DNA from: Candidatus Bathyarchaeum tardum
GTDB lineage: Archaea; Thermoproteota; Bathyarchaeia; Bathyarchaeales; Bathyarchaeaceae
NCBI GenBank assembly: GCA_029762755.1
Contig: JARVGH010000001.1
Coordinates: forward strand, 310,001-374,000
Length of the DNA: 64,000 nucleotides
Reading direction: 5' to 3'
The position numbers and the translations under genes are program-made. Under the pieces are notes generated by a model that was not told the DNA's origin, made no database searches, and saw nothing but the letters and a program-made list of their open reading frames with translations. Shown here piece by piece: positions 1-8,249 of this stretch (positions within the stretch are counted from its first letter, which is position 1; each line of letters opens with the position of its first letter).

Positions 1-657
1 GATGATATTTTTGCTCCTTCTGTTGATCTTCCAGACGAAGAAGAAACCTTTGAAGTACCAGTTGAAATTCCAACTGAGCTGCCTGTTGAAGCGCCTGTTG
101 AGGCTTCTGTTGAACCTGTTGCTGAAGTTCCAGTTGAAGTTCCTGTAGAAGCTCCTGTTGAAGAAGTGATGGATTTGCCAGTTGAGGCTCCTGAAGTTGA
201 AGCTGAAGCTCCTGAAGTTCTGGTTGAGGAAACTTTTGAAGAGGAAGCTGTTGCTCCTTCTGTTGAAGTTCCTGAAGCTGTAGTTGAAGAAGCAGTTCCT
301 GAAACATCTGTTGAATATGAAGCTCCAGTTGAAGAAACAATGGAAGTTGAATCAGCAATTGACGAAGTTGAAACTGAAGATGCAGTAGAACTATCCCTAA
401 CTAAAGAGCTAGACGAAACAGTTGAAGAAATTCCAGTAGCAACCCCTAAAATACCTGTCACTGAAGAAATAACTCCAATTGAAGCAGTTCCTCAAGTACC
501 CGCAGAAGAAATCGAAATTGAAGAAGAATCTGTTGAAATCATCTCTGAAGACGACGAAGACTTTGAAGAAGACGCTGACCTTATTGATGAAGAAATCATT
601 GAAGAAGAGATAATCGAAGAAATAGCAGACGACGACGATGAACTAACCATCGAATAA
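1..657 (+). CDS. Acidic Val/Glu/Pro repeat protein, C-terminal part
   Basis: The reading frame is open from the first base of the window, so the gene starts upstream and only its last 218 codons are seen. The product is a low-complexity chain of short units such as PVEAPVE and EVPVEVP. It then becomes almost purely acidic near the end, with runs of Glu and Asp and very few Lys or Arg. There is no hydrophobic segment and no recognisable domain. Such a tail is probably disordered and could be the tail of a larger structured protein. Its function cannot be told from this fragment. A T-rich stretch follows the stop codon and may end transcription. Confidence 0.75.
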   Translation, partial: DDIFAPSVDLPDEEETFEVPVEIPTELPVEAPVEASVEPVAEVPVEVPVEAPVEEVMDLPVEAPEVEAEAPEVLVEETFEEEAVAPSVEVPEAVVEEAVPETSVEYEAPVEETMEVESAIDEVETEDAVELSLTKELDETVEEIPVATPKIPVTEEITPIEAVPQVPAEEIEIEEESVEIISEDDEDFEEDADLIDEEIIEEEIIEEIADDDDELTIE

Positions 658-928
658 CTGACTAAAAATTAGCTTTCGAATAACCCCTTTTTTCAAATCC
701 CTAACATTTCTTTTTTCTTTTTTATTATCCTACTTTTCTAGCAGAAAATATGATTTTAATATTTGTACTGAGCAATTGTTGCGTTTTTTGGTGCCATTAT
801 TTGTATCGTTATCTTCTTTACGTTGTTGGATTTGTTGTTGGGCTGATGGTCTGCATACGTAACATTTATGAATGGTGTTGGCGGCTAAAAATCAGCAGAT
901 AAGGCTAGTAATTAAAGGACGGATATGT

Positions 929-1831
929 GTGGCAATTCAGAAAAGCGACTTTATTATTGTTGACTATACAGGTAAAGTAAAAGAAACCGGAGAAGTTTTC
1001 GACACAACTTCTGAAGAAATCGCAAAAGAGAACAAACTCTATCAAGAAGGTGACATTTACGAACCACGACTAGTAGTGGTTGGCGAAGGTTGGGTACTAA
1101 AAGCCCTGGATGACGCCCTTCAAACATTTAAACTGAACAAAGATGAATCACTAGAAATTCCCCCCGAAGATGCATTTGGAAATCGTGACCCCGAAAAAAT
1201 CAAATTTGTTCCCTTCAAAAGACTAGCTGCCCGTGGAATAACCCCCCAGTTAGGTGCTCAAATCGAGTACGACAAAAGACCCGCAACTGTTCGAACAGTT
1301 GGCTCTGGACGAGTAACATTGGATTTTAACCCACCTCTGGCTGGAAAAACCCTCGTTTACGAAGTTAACATCCAAAAACAACTAAAAACTAACGAAGAAA
1401 AAATTGCTGCTTTAGTTCATCGTCGAATACCCGCAGTGGATGTTTCCAAGTTCGGCTTGAACATCTCAAAAACAAGTGTCAGTGTGAAAATGCCTGATGA
1501 ATCCTTCTATGTTGAAGGAGTCCAACTAGCAAAACGGGGCATCGCTTTGGACATTCAACGTTTTGTTCCAGAAATTATTACTGTGGAGTTTGTAGAATCT
1601 TTCACTAAACCTGGTGCAGAAAAAACTGAAGAGCCTAAAACGAAACCTGCTGCCAAGAAAACTGCACAGAAACCTGAAGCTGAAACTGTAAAGAAAACGG
1701 CACCTAAAGCAAAAGCAGAAGAAAAGAAACCAGAAAACAAAGAAGCTACAACAAAAGTAACTAAAACTGTTGCAGAAACTAAAACGAAAAAGACTGCAAA
1801 AAAGACAACTTCAAAGAAAACTGAAAACTAA
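929..1831 (+). CDS. FKBP-type peptidyl-prolyl isomerase with Lys-rich tail
   Basis: The product is an archaeal FKBP-family prolyl isomerase, a folding catalyst and chaperone. The N-terminal half carries the FKBP fold (DFIIVDYTGKVKETGEVFDTT and IPPEDAFGNRD) with an inserted flap like that of SlyD and archaeal long FKBPs. A second conserved region follows to about residue 235. The last 65 residues are a Lys/Ala/Thr-rich, disordered, basic tail with repeated KKTA-like units. The frame is open from TTG/GTG codons at 872, but I chose GTG 929 because AAAGGA lies 9 bases upstream and a TATA-like ACATTTATGA lies near 860. The basic tail may bind nucleic acid or ribosomes; that is a guess. The family call is firm. 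Confidence 0.9.
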   Translation: MAIQKSDFIIVDYTGKVKETGEVFDTTSEEIAKENKLYQEGDIYEPRLVVVGEGWVLKALDDALQTFKLNKDESLEIPPEDAFGNRDPEKIKFVPFKRLAARGITPQLGAQIEYDKRPATVRTVGSGRVTLDFNPPLAGKTLVYEVNIQKQLKTNEEKIAALVHRRIPAVDVSKFGLNISKTSVSVKMPDESFYVEGVQLAKRGIALDIQRFVPEIITVEFVESFTKPGAEKTEEPKTKPAAKKTAQKPEAETVKKTAPKAKAEEKKPENKEATTKVTKTVAETKTKKTAKKTTSKKTEN

Positions 1832-1838
1832 ACTACCT

Positions 1839-1857
1839 CAAAAGCAAGTTGCTTTTG
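1839..1857 (+). terminator. Hairpin terminator between convergent genes
   Basis: A perfect 9-base inverted repeat, CAAAAGCAA and TTGCTTTTG with one base between, lies 7 bases after the FKBP stop codon. T-rich sequence follows on the plus strand. It sits between two convergent genes and could serve both. Archaeal termination depends mainly on the T-run, so the role of the hairpin is inferred. Confidence 0.55.
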
Positions 1858-1875
1858 TGGAAAAATAGTTGCCTT

Positions 1876-2301
1876 TTAGTTTTCCCTTTTTTCTTTTTTA
1901 GGATTTCTTGTTTTAGTGTTTTCTCCTGTTGGGCAACAGACAATACATTTTTTGTTGTTTATGTCTGGGTCTGATAACGAGCAAAGTTCACACATGACAC
2001 CTTTTTCTCGAATTATTGCGCACATGGTGCAAAGTTTTTCTGCTAATTCATATTTGTCCATGTCACCATTAGCTAATGAAAAAACTGTTTCTTGCAAAAC
2101 CATGTTTGCTTCTTCAATTCTTTGCACTTCAATGACTGTGCCTCGGTAGAAACGGGTGTATTTACTCACCGCTGTCTGGGTTATGCCCAAGAGTTCCGCC
2201 ACATCTTTTTGTTTAAGATTGTGAACTTGAATGAGCTCTCTTGCGATTGCTGACCGAATTGCTGGAATAACTGATTTTACGGCAACCTCACAGGGAAGCA
2301 T
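1876..2301 (-). CDS. XRE-like HTH regulator with Cys-rich C-terminus
   Basis: A 141-residue predicted DNA-binding protein. Residues about 20-55 form a helix-turn-helix (LKQKDVAELLGITQTAVSKY). The C-terminal third is rich in Cys, with CTMCAIIREKGVMC, CELC and CIVCC, and probably binds zinc or an iron-sulphur cluster. This layout matches the archaeal predicted regulators of COG2522. I chose ATG 2301 over GTG 2313 because AGGTG lies 9 bases upstream of the ATG. A TATA-like CTTATATAGG lies near 2337-2346 on the coding strand, and a palindrome lies just beyond it, so autoregulation is plausible. Redox or metal sensing through the Cys cluster is inference. Confidence 0.8.
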   Translation of the reverse strand: MLPCEVAVKSVIPAIRSAIARELIQVHNLKQKDVAELLGITQTAVSKYTRFYRGTVIEVQRIEEANMVLQETVFSLANGDMDKYELAEKLCTMCAIIREKGVMCELCSLSDPDINNKKCIVCCPTGENTKTRNPKKEKREN

Positions 2302-2347
2302 TCTCTGGTACACCTGAATATATGTTCAATCTTAACCCTATATAAGA

Positions 2348-2361
2348 ATGACGTATGTCAT
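2348..2361. promoter_or_regulatory. Palindrome at the HTH gene promoter
   Basis: ATGAC-GTAT-GTCAT is a perfect inverted repeat just upstream of the TATA-like element of the HTH gene at 1876-2301. Its position over the expected TFB-recognition zone suits an operator. No second copy was noticed elsewhere in the window. Confidence 0.4.
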
Positions 2362-2412
2362 ATTGTTAAAAAAATAAACAAGACAGTTTTCTTGTTTTGA
2401 ATTCTGGCGCTT

Positions 2413-3072
2413 CTATGAGAAAATAAACTTTAAAATTCTATCTTTTTCCCAAATCCCATCAACCAAAAGATCAGGATTTTCTTCTAGAAGTTCATTTTTT
2501 GAATATACTCCTGAAGAAACTGCTATGCACTTCATATTTGCATTTTTTGCAGCTTTTACTCCAAAAATCGAATCTTCAACAACAACACAATCTATAGGAA
2601 GAACCCCTAAGATTTTGGCAGTTTTAAGGAAAATCTCTGGATTTGGTTTCGGGTTGTTAACATCATCTGCTGAAATAACTGCTTCAAAGTATGAATCAAT
2701 TTTTTTTTCAGCAAGAACTTTGTCTATTACTTTTCTCCCACTCATTGTTGCTACAGCTAGTTTTGTTTTTGATGCGAGATCATCTAAAAGTTCTATAGCT
2801 CCATCAAAAACTTGGACAAAATCTGCTAGTTCTGCTTGTATTTTGACTTTCTCTTTAGAAAGATTATCCAAAGTCTCAACGTTAATTCTCATATTGCATT
2901 TTTTGAATGCTTCAATGATTGTCTTTTTTGTTCCAACACCCATGAGTCTTTCTATAAATTCGTTACTGACTTTACATCCTGTTTTTGTTAAAACCGTCTG
3001 AAACGATTGAACCACTGCTTTTCGTGTGTCAGCAAGGGTTCCATCCCAGTCAAAGATAACCGCTTTTGCCAT
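2413..3072 (-). CDS. HAD phosphatase, Gph/beta-PGM-like
   Basis: A haloacid-dehalogenase-superfamily phosphatase of about 219 residues. Motif I is FDWDGTLAD near the N-terminus with both catalytic Asp residues. Motif II is ATMSG, and motif III with IV is KPNPEIF followed by VVEDS. The helical cap between motifs I and II is of the C1 type seen in phosphoglycolate phosphatase and beta-phosphoglucomutase. The gene starts within 15 bases of the AMP phosphorylase stop, so the two are very likely co-transcribed. Candidate substrates are phosphoglycolate made by RuBisCO oxygenase side activity, or a sugar phosphate of the AMP pathway; neither can be chosen from sequence. ATG 3072 is preferred to GTG 3081. 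Confidence 0.85.
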   Translation of the reverse strand: MAKAVIFDWDGTLADTRKAVVQSFQTVLTKTGCKVSNEFIERLMGVGTKKTIIEAFKKCNMRINVETLDNLSKEKVKIQAELADFVQVFDGAIELLDDLASKTKLAVATMSGRKVIDKVLAEKKIDSYFEAVISADDVNNPKPNPEIFLKTAKILGVLPIDCVVVEDSIFGVKAAKNANMKCIAVSSGVYSKNELLEENPDLLVDGIWEKDRILKFIFS

Positions 3073-3083
3073 TGAAGTCACTG

Positions 3084-4631
3084 CTATCTTTCTAGAACAA
3101 ACGGTTTTTCAAACGAAACTTTCTCTGTTGGAATGCGGTCAATAAGCATTTTTTCACCGAACTTTTCAGTTATGCCAAAGGTTTCAAGTCTATTTGATAA
3201 TCTAACAGCAGTATTCAACTTTTGTTTGCTTCCAGAATAAATCCTGAATAAAACCTCTCCGGCTTTAACTTTGTCTCCTAACTTTTTATTGAGCAAAACT
3301 CCTGCAGATTTCATTTTTGGTGCTCCTGCTTCTCGTGCAATTTGTGCAATGTATCTGTTGTTTATCCACTGAATTGTTCCTGCTTCTTTAGAATAAATTT
3401 CGGTAACTTCCTTCCCTATTTGAATATCTTCAGGTTGAACTTTGGGGTCACCGCCTTGAACTGCAATGATTTCTCGAAGTTTCTTTTCGGCTTTGCCTGA
3501 TTCGATGATTTCTTTTGCTTTTTGCAATCCATCTTCGATTCCCATCATCTCAAAAAGCAGTCCTGCTAAACTGGAAGCCTTGTTCACCAAATCTAATGGA
3601 CCCTTATTCATTAACGCCAAAAGTGCCTCTCGAGCCTCCAGAGCTGGACCTATCGCATGTCCGATTGGTTGCTCTCCAAAGGTTACTCCACATTGTATAT
3701 GTATTCCCAGCCTTTTTCCAAGTTCGATGAAATCTTGAGCTAACTCTTGAGCTTCTCCGATAGTTTTGATTTTTGCTCCCCGCCCTGTAGGAATATCGAT
3801 AACAAGGTATTCTGCCCCTATTGCCTTTTTTTTACTTAGAATCGAAGGCAAAAGCAACGGATCAATGGACAAAGGATATTCAACTTGAATCAATAAATCG
3901 TCTGCTGGAGCAAGATCAAGGGAACCTCCCCATGCTAAACAAGCATTTGTTTTTTTTACTACTACTCGCATTTCTTCAAAGGATAAATCGACTGGACACA
4001 AAACTTCAACCCTGTCTGCTGTGCCTGCAGGGGAAGTAATTGCCCGTGATGAAGTTTTAGGAATAGTAAAACCTGCAGCAGCAACTATTGGCACAACTAA
4101 AATGGTGGTTTTATCTCCTGGGACTCCACCTATGCTGTGCTTATCAAGGATCGGAGTTTTTCCAAAATTTATTGTTTTTCCAGTTTCTATCATGGCTTTT
4201 GTTAAGCCTTCTATTTCTTCTATGCTGCTTCCACGAATGTGCAGGCTGGTAACAAAAGAAGCTAATTCCACATCACTAAGATGCCTTTCTACAACATCCA
4301 CGATTATGCTCTTGATTTCTTCATGACGTAGTTTACGTCCCATGATTTTTTTTCGGATAAATCCAAGGGATTCTGGTCTTTCAGCTGGTTTTATTGTTAC
4401 TGTTTCATTTTCTTTAATTTTGAGTTTTTCTTGAACTTCTTCATATATTCCAACTGTTTTTTCAGGAAAATTTGTGGCCACGTTAGCAATGGCGATTGTT
4501 TTCTTGTTTTTGTATGTGATTTTTACGCGGTCAGAAGAATGAATTCCCATGCGGCTAGCGTATTCATCGTCAATAACTATGATTTGTTTTTCTCCAGCTC
4601 GTATGTCTAAAAGCTTAACCTTGAATTCCAT
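3084..4631 (-). CDS. deoA: AMP phosphorylase (archaeal DeoA family)
   Basis: The enzyme splits AMP (and CMP/UMP in studied homologues) with phosphate into the free base and ribose 1,5-bisphosphate, the first step of the archaeal AMP pathway. At 515 residues it has the usual archaeal length. An archaeal-specific N-terminal domain covers residues 1-85. The glycosyltransferase family 3 helical domain follows, then the phosphate-binding KHSIGGVPGDKTT at 164-176 and SSRAITSPAGTAD at 194-206. The C-terminal pyrimidine-phosphorylase domain begins near residue 420. The archaeal-type N-terminal domain and its neighbours, divergent RuBisCO and ribose-1,5-bisphosphate isomerase 7 kb away, favour AMP phosphorylase over thymidine phosphorylase. 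A HAD phosphatase follows in the same operon. Confidence 0.95.
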   Translation of the reverse strand: MEFKVKLLDIRAGEKQIIVIDDEYASRMGIHSSDRVKITYKNKKTIAIANVATNFPEKTVGIYEEVQEKLKIKENETVTIKPAERPESLGFIRKKIMGRKLRHEEIKSIIVDVVERHLSDVELASFVTSLHIRGSSIEEIEGLTKAMIETGKTINFGKTPILDKHSIGGVPGDKTTILVVPIVAAAGFTIPKTSSRAITSPAGTADRVEVLCPVDLSFEEMRVVVKKTNACLAWGGSLDLAPADDLLIQVEYPLSIDPLLLPSILSKKKAIGAEYLVIDIPTGRGAKIKTIGEAQELAQDFIELGKRLGIHIQCGVTFGEQPIGHAIGPALEAREALLALMNKGPLDLVNKASSLAGLLFEMMGIEDGLQKAKEIIESGKAEKKLREIIAVQGGDPKVQPEDIQIGKEVTEIYSKEAGTIQWINNRYIAQIAREAGAPKMKSAGVLLNKKLGDKVKAGEVLFRIYSGSKQKLNTAVRLSNRLETFGITEKFGEKMLIDRIPTEKVSFEKPFVLER

Positions 4632-4665
4632 GAATTTTCACAACAATTAATCTAATAGTATGTTC

Positions 4666-4679
4666 TTACTATAATATTA
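4666..4679 (+). promoter_or_regulatory. TATA-like promoter of RuBisCO
   Basis: TTACTATAATATTA lies about 30-40 bases ahead of the TTG start of the RuBisCO gene, in the 76-base divergent gap shared with AMP phosphorylase. The transcript would have a very short leader or none. The closeness of the two divergent starts allows joint control of both genes. Confidence 0.5.
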
Positions 4680-4707
4680 GTTGAATATTAGGGGTTATTG
4701 ATTAGCT

Positions 4708-5928
4708 TTGAAATATGTAGATTTTGTTAACCAGTCTTATACACCAAAACCAACTGACCTTCTTTGTGATTTTTATGTTGAACCCGAAGGCATCACTTTA
4801 AAAGAAGCTGCTGGAGGAGTTGCAGCAGAAAGTTCCGTGGGAACATGGACTGAGCTTACTACAATAAAACCTTACGTGGAAAAACTTGCTGCCACTGTAT
4901 TCAAAATTGAAGGAAACAACATTCGAATAGCATATCCCATTGAACTTTTCGAAAAAGGTAACATGCCTAATATTTTGAGTAGCGTAGCTGGCAATGTTTT
5001 TGGATTACGTGCGCTAAAAAATCTGCGACTTAATGACATCAGCTTACCTAAAGACCTTGTTCAAAGTTTCAAAGGTCCAAAGCATGGAATAGACGGGATC
5101 CGTAACTTACTAGGAGTAAATGACCGTCCCCTGGTTGGAACAATTATCAAACCAAAACTGGGACTAAAAACTAAAGACCACGCCGAAATTGCGTTCAACG
5201 CTTGGATTGGTGGCTGTGATGTAGTAAAAGATGACGAAAACTTGAGCAGTCAAAGTTTCAATCCTTTTGAGGACCGTGTTGTTAAAACTCTTGAGATGCG
5301 GGATCGCGCTGAGTCTGAAACTGGTGAAAAGAAAGTTTACATGATAAACATAACTTCAGAAACCCAAGAAATGCTCAAACGAGCCCAATTTGTTAAAGAC
5401 CACGGTGGAAGATACCTTATGGTCGACATTCTAACTTGTGGTTTTTCTGCATTACAAACAATAAGAGACCACGATTTTGGGCTAGTTATTCATGCTCATC
5501 GGGCTGGGCACTCTGCGTTTACAAAGAATACAAAACATGGAATATCCATGCAGGTTATCGCAAAAGTCACAAGAATTATTGGAGTTGACCAGCTTCATGT
5601 TGGTACAGTTGTGGGCAAAATGTCTGAAACCAAAGAAGAAGTTGCAGAAAATTGTGAAGCCCTCAAAACCGATATGCATGGATTAAACAATGTGTTACCT
5701 GTTGCGTCTGGTGGATTGTATCCAAGTTTGGTTCCTGCTTTGATAAAGTTTTTCGGGAAAGATTTTGTAATTCAAGCCGGAGGGGGAATCCATGGGCATC
5801 CTAAAGGAACAGTTTCTGGTGCCGTTGCATTACGACAAGCAGTTGATGCAACACTGCAGGGCATTTCATTGAAGGATTACGCCAAAGCTCACAAAGAATT
5901 ACAACTTGCATTGGATATATGGGAATAG
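4708..5928 (+). CDS. rbcL: Form III ribulose-1,5-bisphosphate carboxylase, large subunit
   Basis: The enzyme carboxylates ribulose 1,5-bisphosphate to two 3-phosphoglycerates. At 406 residues it is shorter than plant-type large subunits and similar to archaeal form III. All key residues are present: K148 in GTIIKPKLG, the carbamylated K174 with D176 and E177 in VVKDDEN, H264 and R265 in HAHRAGH, H297, K304 in loop 6 (GTVVGKMSE), S344 in VASGGLYP, and GGG at 368-370. It is therefore not a RuBisCO-like protein. No small-subunit gene is near. The start is TTG, because no ATG lies closer to the conserved N-terminus. It diverges from AMP phosphorylase, which supports a role in nucleotide salvage rather than a Calvin cycle. 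Confidence 0.97.
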   Translation: MKYVDFVNQSYTPKPTDLLCDFYVEPEGITLKEAAGGVAAESSVGTWTELTTIKPYVEKLAATVFKIEGNNIRIAYPIELFEKGNMPNILSSVAGNVFGLRALKNLRLNDISLPKDLVQSFKGPKHGIDGIRNLLGVNDRPLVGTIIKPKLGLKTKDHAEIAFNAWIGGCDVVKDDENLSSQSFNPFEDRVVKTLEMRDRAESETGEKKVYMINITSETQEMLKRAQFVKDHGGRYLMVDILTCGFSALQTIRDHDFGLVIHAHRAGHSAFTKNTKHGISMQVIAKVTRIIGVDQLHVGTVVGKMSETKEEVAENCEALKTDMHGLNNVLPVASGGLYPSLVPALIKFFGKDFVIQAGGGIHGHPKGTVSGAVALRQAVDATLQGISLKDYAKAHKELQLALDIWE

Positions 5929-6036
5929 CTTCAAAAAACTGGTTCTAATTAACGTTAGAATCTCCTTTTTTGTTTATTGATCCCACAAATTTTATAATGG
6001 GTCAGTAAGCATACTTGCCGTTTAAAGGAATGTAAA

Positions 6037-6456
6037 ATGAAAATCCAAGAAATTGCCCGCTGGGTCTTTATCGCCTTTGTTTTGGTTGCTATACTTGTAG
6101 GTTTTATTCTTGGGTACTCTGCATATGATTCGTATTTGTTATCACCTGCTGATCCTCCTCTTGATTGGTTTGAAAACATTCAAACAAACCATGGTTTCGC
6201 TCTGTTTTCTATGCTGTTGTTGGGCACAGTTATGGGTCTTATGACTATTACCCGAAAAAAACTGAAAAGTTTCCTGTTTGCTACTATTGCTTTACTTATT
6301 GCGTCTGGAGCGAACATATGGACAGGATTATGGTATCTTAGTCCTTTGTTGTTCTTTTGGGCTTACGCCATTCAAACATATGTCATCGCTTTTACTGTTC
6401 CAGTTGCTGTAATAATCGCAATAAAATTAGTTCTTGACATGAAAAAAGACGATTAA
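6037..6456 (+). CDS. Small membrane protein, four TM segments
   Basis: A 139-residue protein with four hydrophobic segments, at about residues 9-29, 51-70, 79-99 and 105-130. It ends in a short charged tail (DMKKDD). A short acidic loop, SPADPPLDWFENIQ, lies between the first two segments. AAAGGA lies 8 bases ahead of the ATG, and a TATA-like TTTTATAAT lies near 5990. The family was not recognised. It converges on the EngB gene with only 2 bases between stop codons. No transport or enzyme motif is visible. Confidence 0.75.
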   Translation: MKIQEIARWVFIAFVLVAILVGFILGYSAYDSYLLSPADPPLDWFENIQTNHGFALFSMLLLGTVMGLMTITRKKLKSFLFATIALLIASGANIWTGLWYLSPLLFFWAYAIQTYVIAFTVPVAVIIAIKLVLDMKKDD

Positions 6457-6458
6457 CG

Positions 6459-7067
6459 TCATTTTTGAATTTTTAACGGATTTTTGTAGCCCTTGTCAAC
6501 CAAGATTGTGTGAATTGTATTTTTCAGTTCTCCTATACCTTTTCCATTTTTTGCACTGATTGGAAATATTCGGTCTTTTACTTTGGTTGGGTCGCCATCG
6601 CTGATTCTGTTAATGAAATCACTCAGATTTGCTTCTAGTTCATCTTTTTTTGTTTTGTCAATTTTATTAGCTGCAACTAAGGGGAACTCGCCTATTTTTT
6701 CTTCTAAAAACTTCACCATTTCAACGTCTACTGACATTATTCCCTTTTTTTCTAAGCGCCATGTAACTTCGATGAAGGTGGATATGTCCAAAACTAAAAT
6801 CGCCAGTATAATCTTGTCTTTGTTATCGTTCAAAAAATGGATTATTCGTCTGTTTACTTTTTCTTCATATTTTTTGGAAACCCCCACCATTTTTCCCAAG
6901 CCTGGCAGGTCTACAAGAACTAATCCATTGTTTAGAGGGTAATACGAAACTTTGCGTGTTGTTCCTGCGTGTTTTCCTGTAATTAGATTCAAACCTGTTA
7001 ATTCGTTGATTATGCTGCTTTTACCTGCATTAGGTCGCCCTGCGAACACTATGTACTTCTCTGGCAT
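6459..7067 (-). CDS. engB: EngB-family GTP-binding protein
   Basis: A 202-residue TRAFAC GTPase of the EngB/YihA group, which in bacteria helps assemble the large ribosomal subunit. The G motifs are clear: GRPNAGKSS (10-18), a G2 Thr in AGTTRKV, DLPG (53-56), NKID (134-137) and SAK (171-173). The length equals that of typical EngB. Archaeal members are widespread but their target is less certain. ATG 7067 is the first start, and the N-terminus fits the family. Its start lies only about 50 bases from the cysteine synthase stop codon on the same strand, so the two may share a transcript. Confidence 0.9.
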   Translation of the reverse strand: MPEKYIVFAGRPNAGKSSIINELTGLNLITGKHAGTTRKVSYYPLNNGLVLVDLPGLGKMVGVSKKYEEKVNRRIIHFLNDNKDKIILAILVLDISTFIEVTWRLEKKGIMSVDVEMVKFLEEKIGEFPLVAANKIDKTKKDELEANLSDFINRISDGDPTKVKDRIFPISAKNGKGIGELKNTIHTILVDKGYKNPLKIQK

Positions 7068-7118
7068 AAATTACACTACAGTGATATGACTGTTGTCTCT
7101 GACTAAAAACCTGTCCCT

Positions 7119-8096
7119 TTACGGTGCAAATGTTTTTGGAACATGGATTTCTTTTGCGTTTTTATTGCTGAAAAATCCTAGACTTGCGTATCTGTCTTGG
7201 CTGTCAGGTAGAACGGTTACTACTGTTTGTCCCTTCTTTAGTCTCTTTGCTACTTGAACTGCTGCATACACATTAGCTCCTGACGATATGCCCGCGAACA
7301 ATCCTTTTTCTCTTGCTAACATTCTGCTCCAATTTACAGCGGTTTCATCTTCAACATTAATAGCGTCATCAATAACTGAAGTATCAACAATGTCAGGAAT
7401 AAAGCCGTCTCCAATCCCATCTATTCGGTGCTCTCCAACTTTTCCGCCAGTTAGTTCTTGGGAACCAGCAGGCTGAGCTGCAATTATTTGGACCTTTGGG
7501 TTTACTTCTTTTAATGCCTTAGCAACACCCATCAAGGTGCCACCTGTGCCAACGCCTGCAACAAAAGCGTCAACAACTCCGTTTGGAACTTGGTTTATGA
7601 TCTCTTTTCCCATCAGTATCCTATGTGCTTCAACATTGTCGTAGTTGTCAAACTGGCAAGGCATCCAATACCCTAGCTTGTTTGCTAACTCCTTTGCTTT
7701 GTCGACTGCCCCTTCGAGACTTTCACATGCTGGAGTAGAAATAACTTCAGCCCCGTAAGCCCGCATGAAATTGCGCCTTTCCTGGGTCATGGTTTCACAC
7801 ATGACAATAACTACTTTGTAGCCTTTTGCTGCCCCTGCCATAGAAAATGCTATTCCAGTGTTGCCGCTTGTCGCTTCAACGATGGTGTCTCCGGATTTGA
7901 GGTCTCCCCTTTTTTCGGCTTGTTCTATCATATATTTTGCAATTCTGTCTTTTATACTTCCGCTGGGGTTCACGTATTCTATTTTGGCGTACAGGTCTGC
8001 TTCAAAAGTGCCCAGTTCACCTGAGTTACTGTTTAGTTTAATGAGCGGTGTGTTTCCGACAAAATCTAGAACCGACTTTACTGCCAATGGAACCAT
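7119..8096 (-). CDS. cysK: Cysteine synthase A (O-acetylserine sulfhydrylase)
   Basis: A PLP-dependent fold-type II enzyme of 325 residues that makes cysteine from O-acetylserine (or O-phosphoserine in some archaea) and sulfide. GNTPLIKLN is at 14-22. The PLP lysine is K49 in PSGSIKDR, SGNTG at 77-81 binds the substrate carboxylate, and GTGGTLMG holds the PLP phosphate. Family length is normal. It diverges from another PLP enzyme of the desulfhydrase family, which could act in the opposite direction on cysteine. The substrate form (acetyl or phospho) is not decided by the motifs I can see. Confidence 0.93.
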   Translation of the reverse strand: MVPLAVKSVLDFVGNTPLIKLNSNSGELGTFEADLYAKIEYVNPSGSIKDRIAKYMIEQAEKRGDLKSGDTIVEATSGNTGIAFSMAGAAKGYKVVIVMCETMTQERRNFMRAYGAEVISTPACESLEGAVDKAKELANKLGYWMPCQFDNYDNVEAHRILMGKEIINQVPNGVVDAFVAGVGTGGTLMGVAKALKEVNPKVQIIAAQPAGSQELTGGKVGEHRIDGIGDGFIPDIVDTSVIDDAINVEDETAVNWSRMLAREKGLFAGISSGANVYAAVQVAKRLKKGQTVVTVLPDSQDRYASLGFFSNKNAKEIHVPKTFAP

Positions 8097-8249
8097 TCCC
8101 TGAACCGAGACCCCTTATAAATCTATTAAAACTTTCTATTTTTGGTTCTAGTATATTGTTTATTACCGTTTTTGACATATTTTTAACCGAAAAGTACAGA
8201 TTCAACCAACATCAACTAATTAGTATTTCACAAAGAGCAAGTGAACAAC

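Noticed and set aside
4708-5928. RuBisCO-like protein (form IV)
   Set aside because: All carboxylase active-site residues, including the carbamylated Lys and loop 6 Lys, are present.
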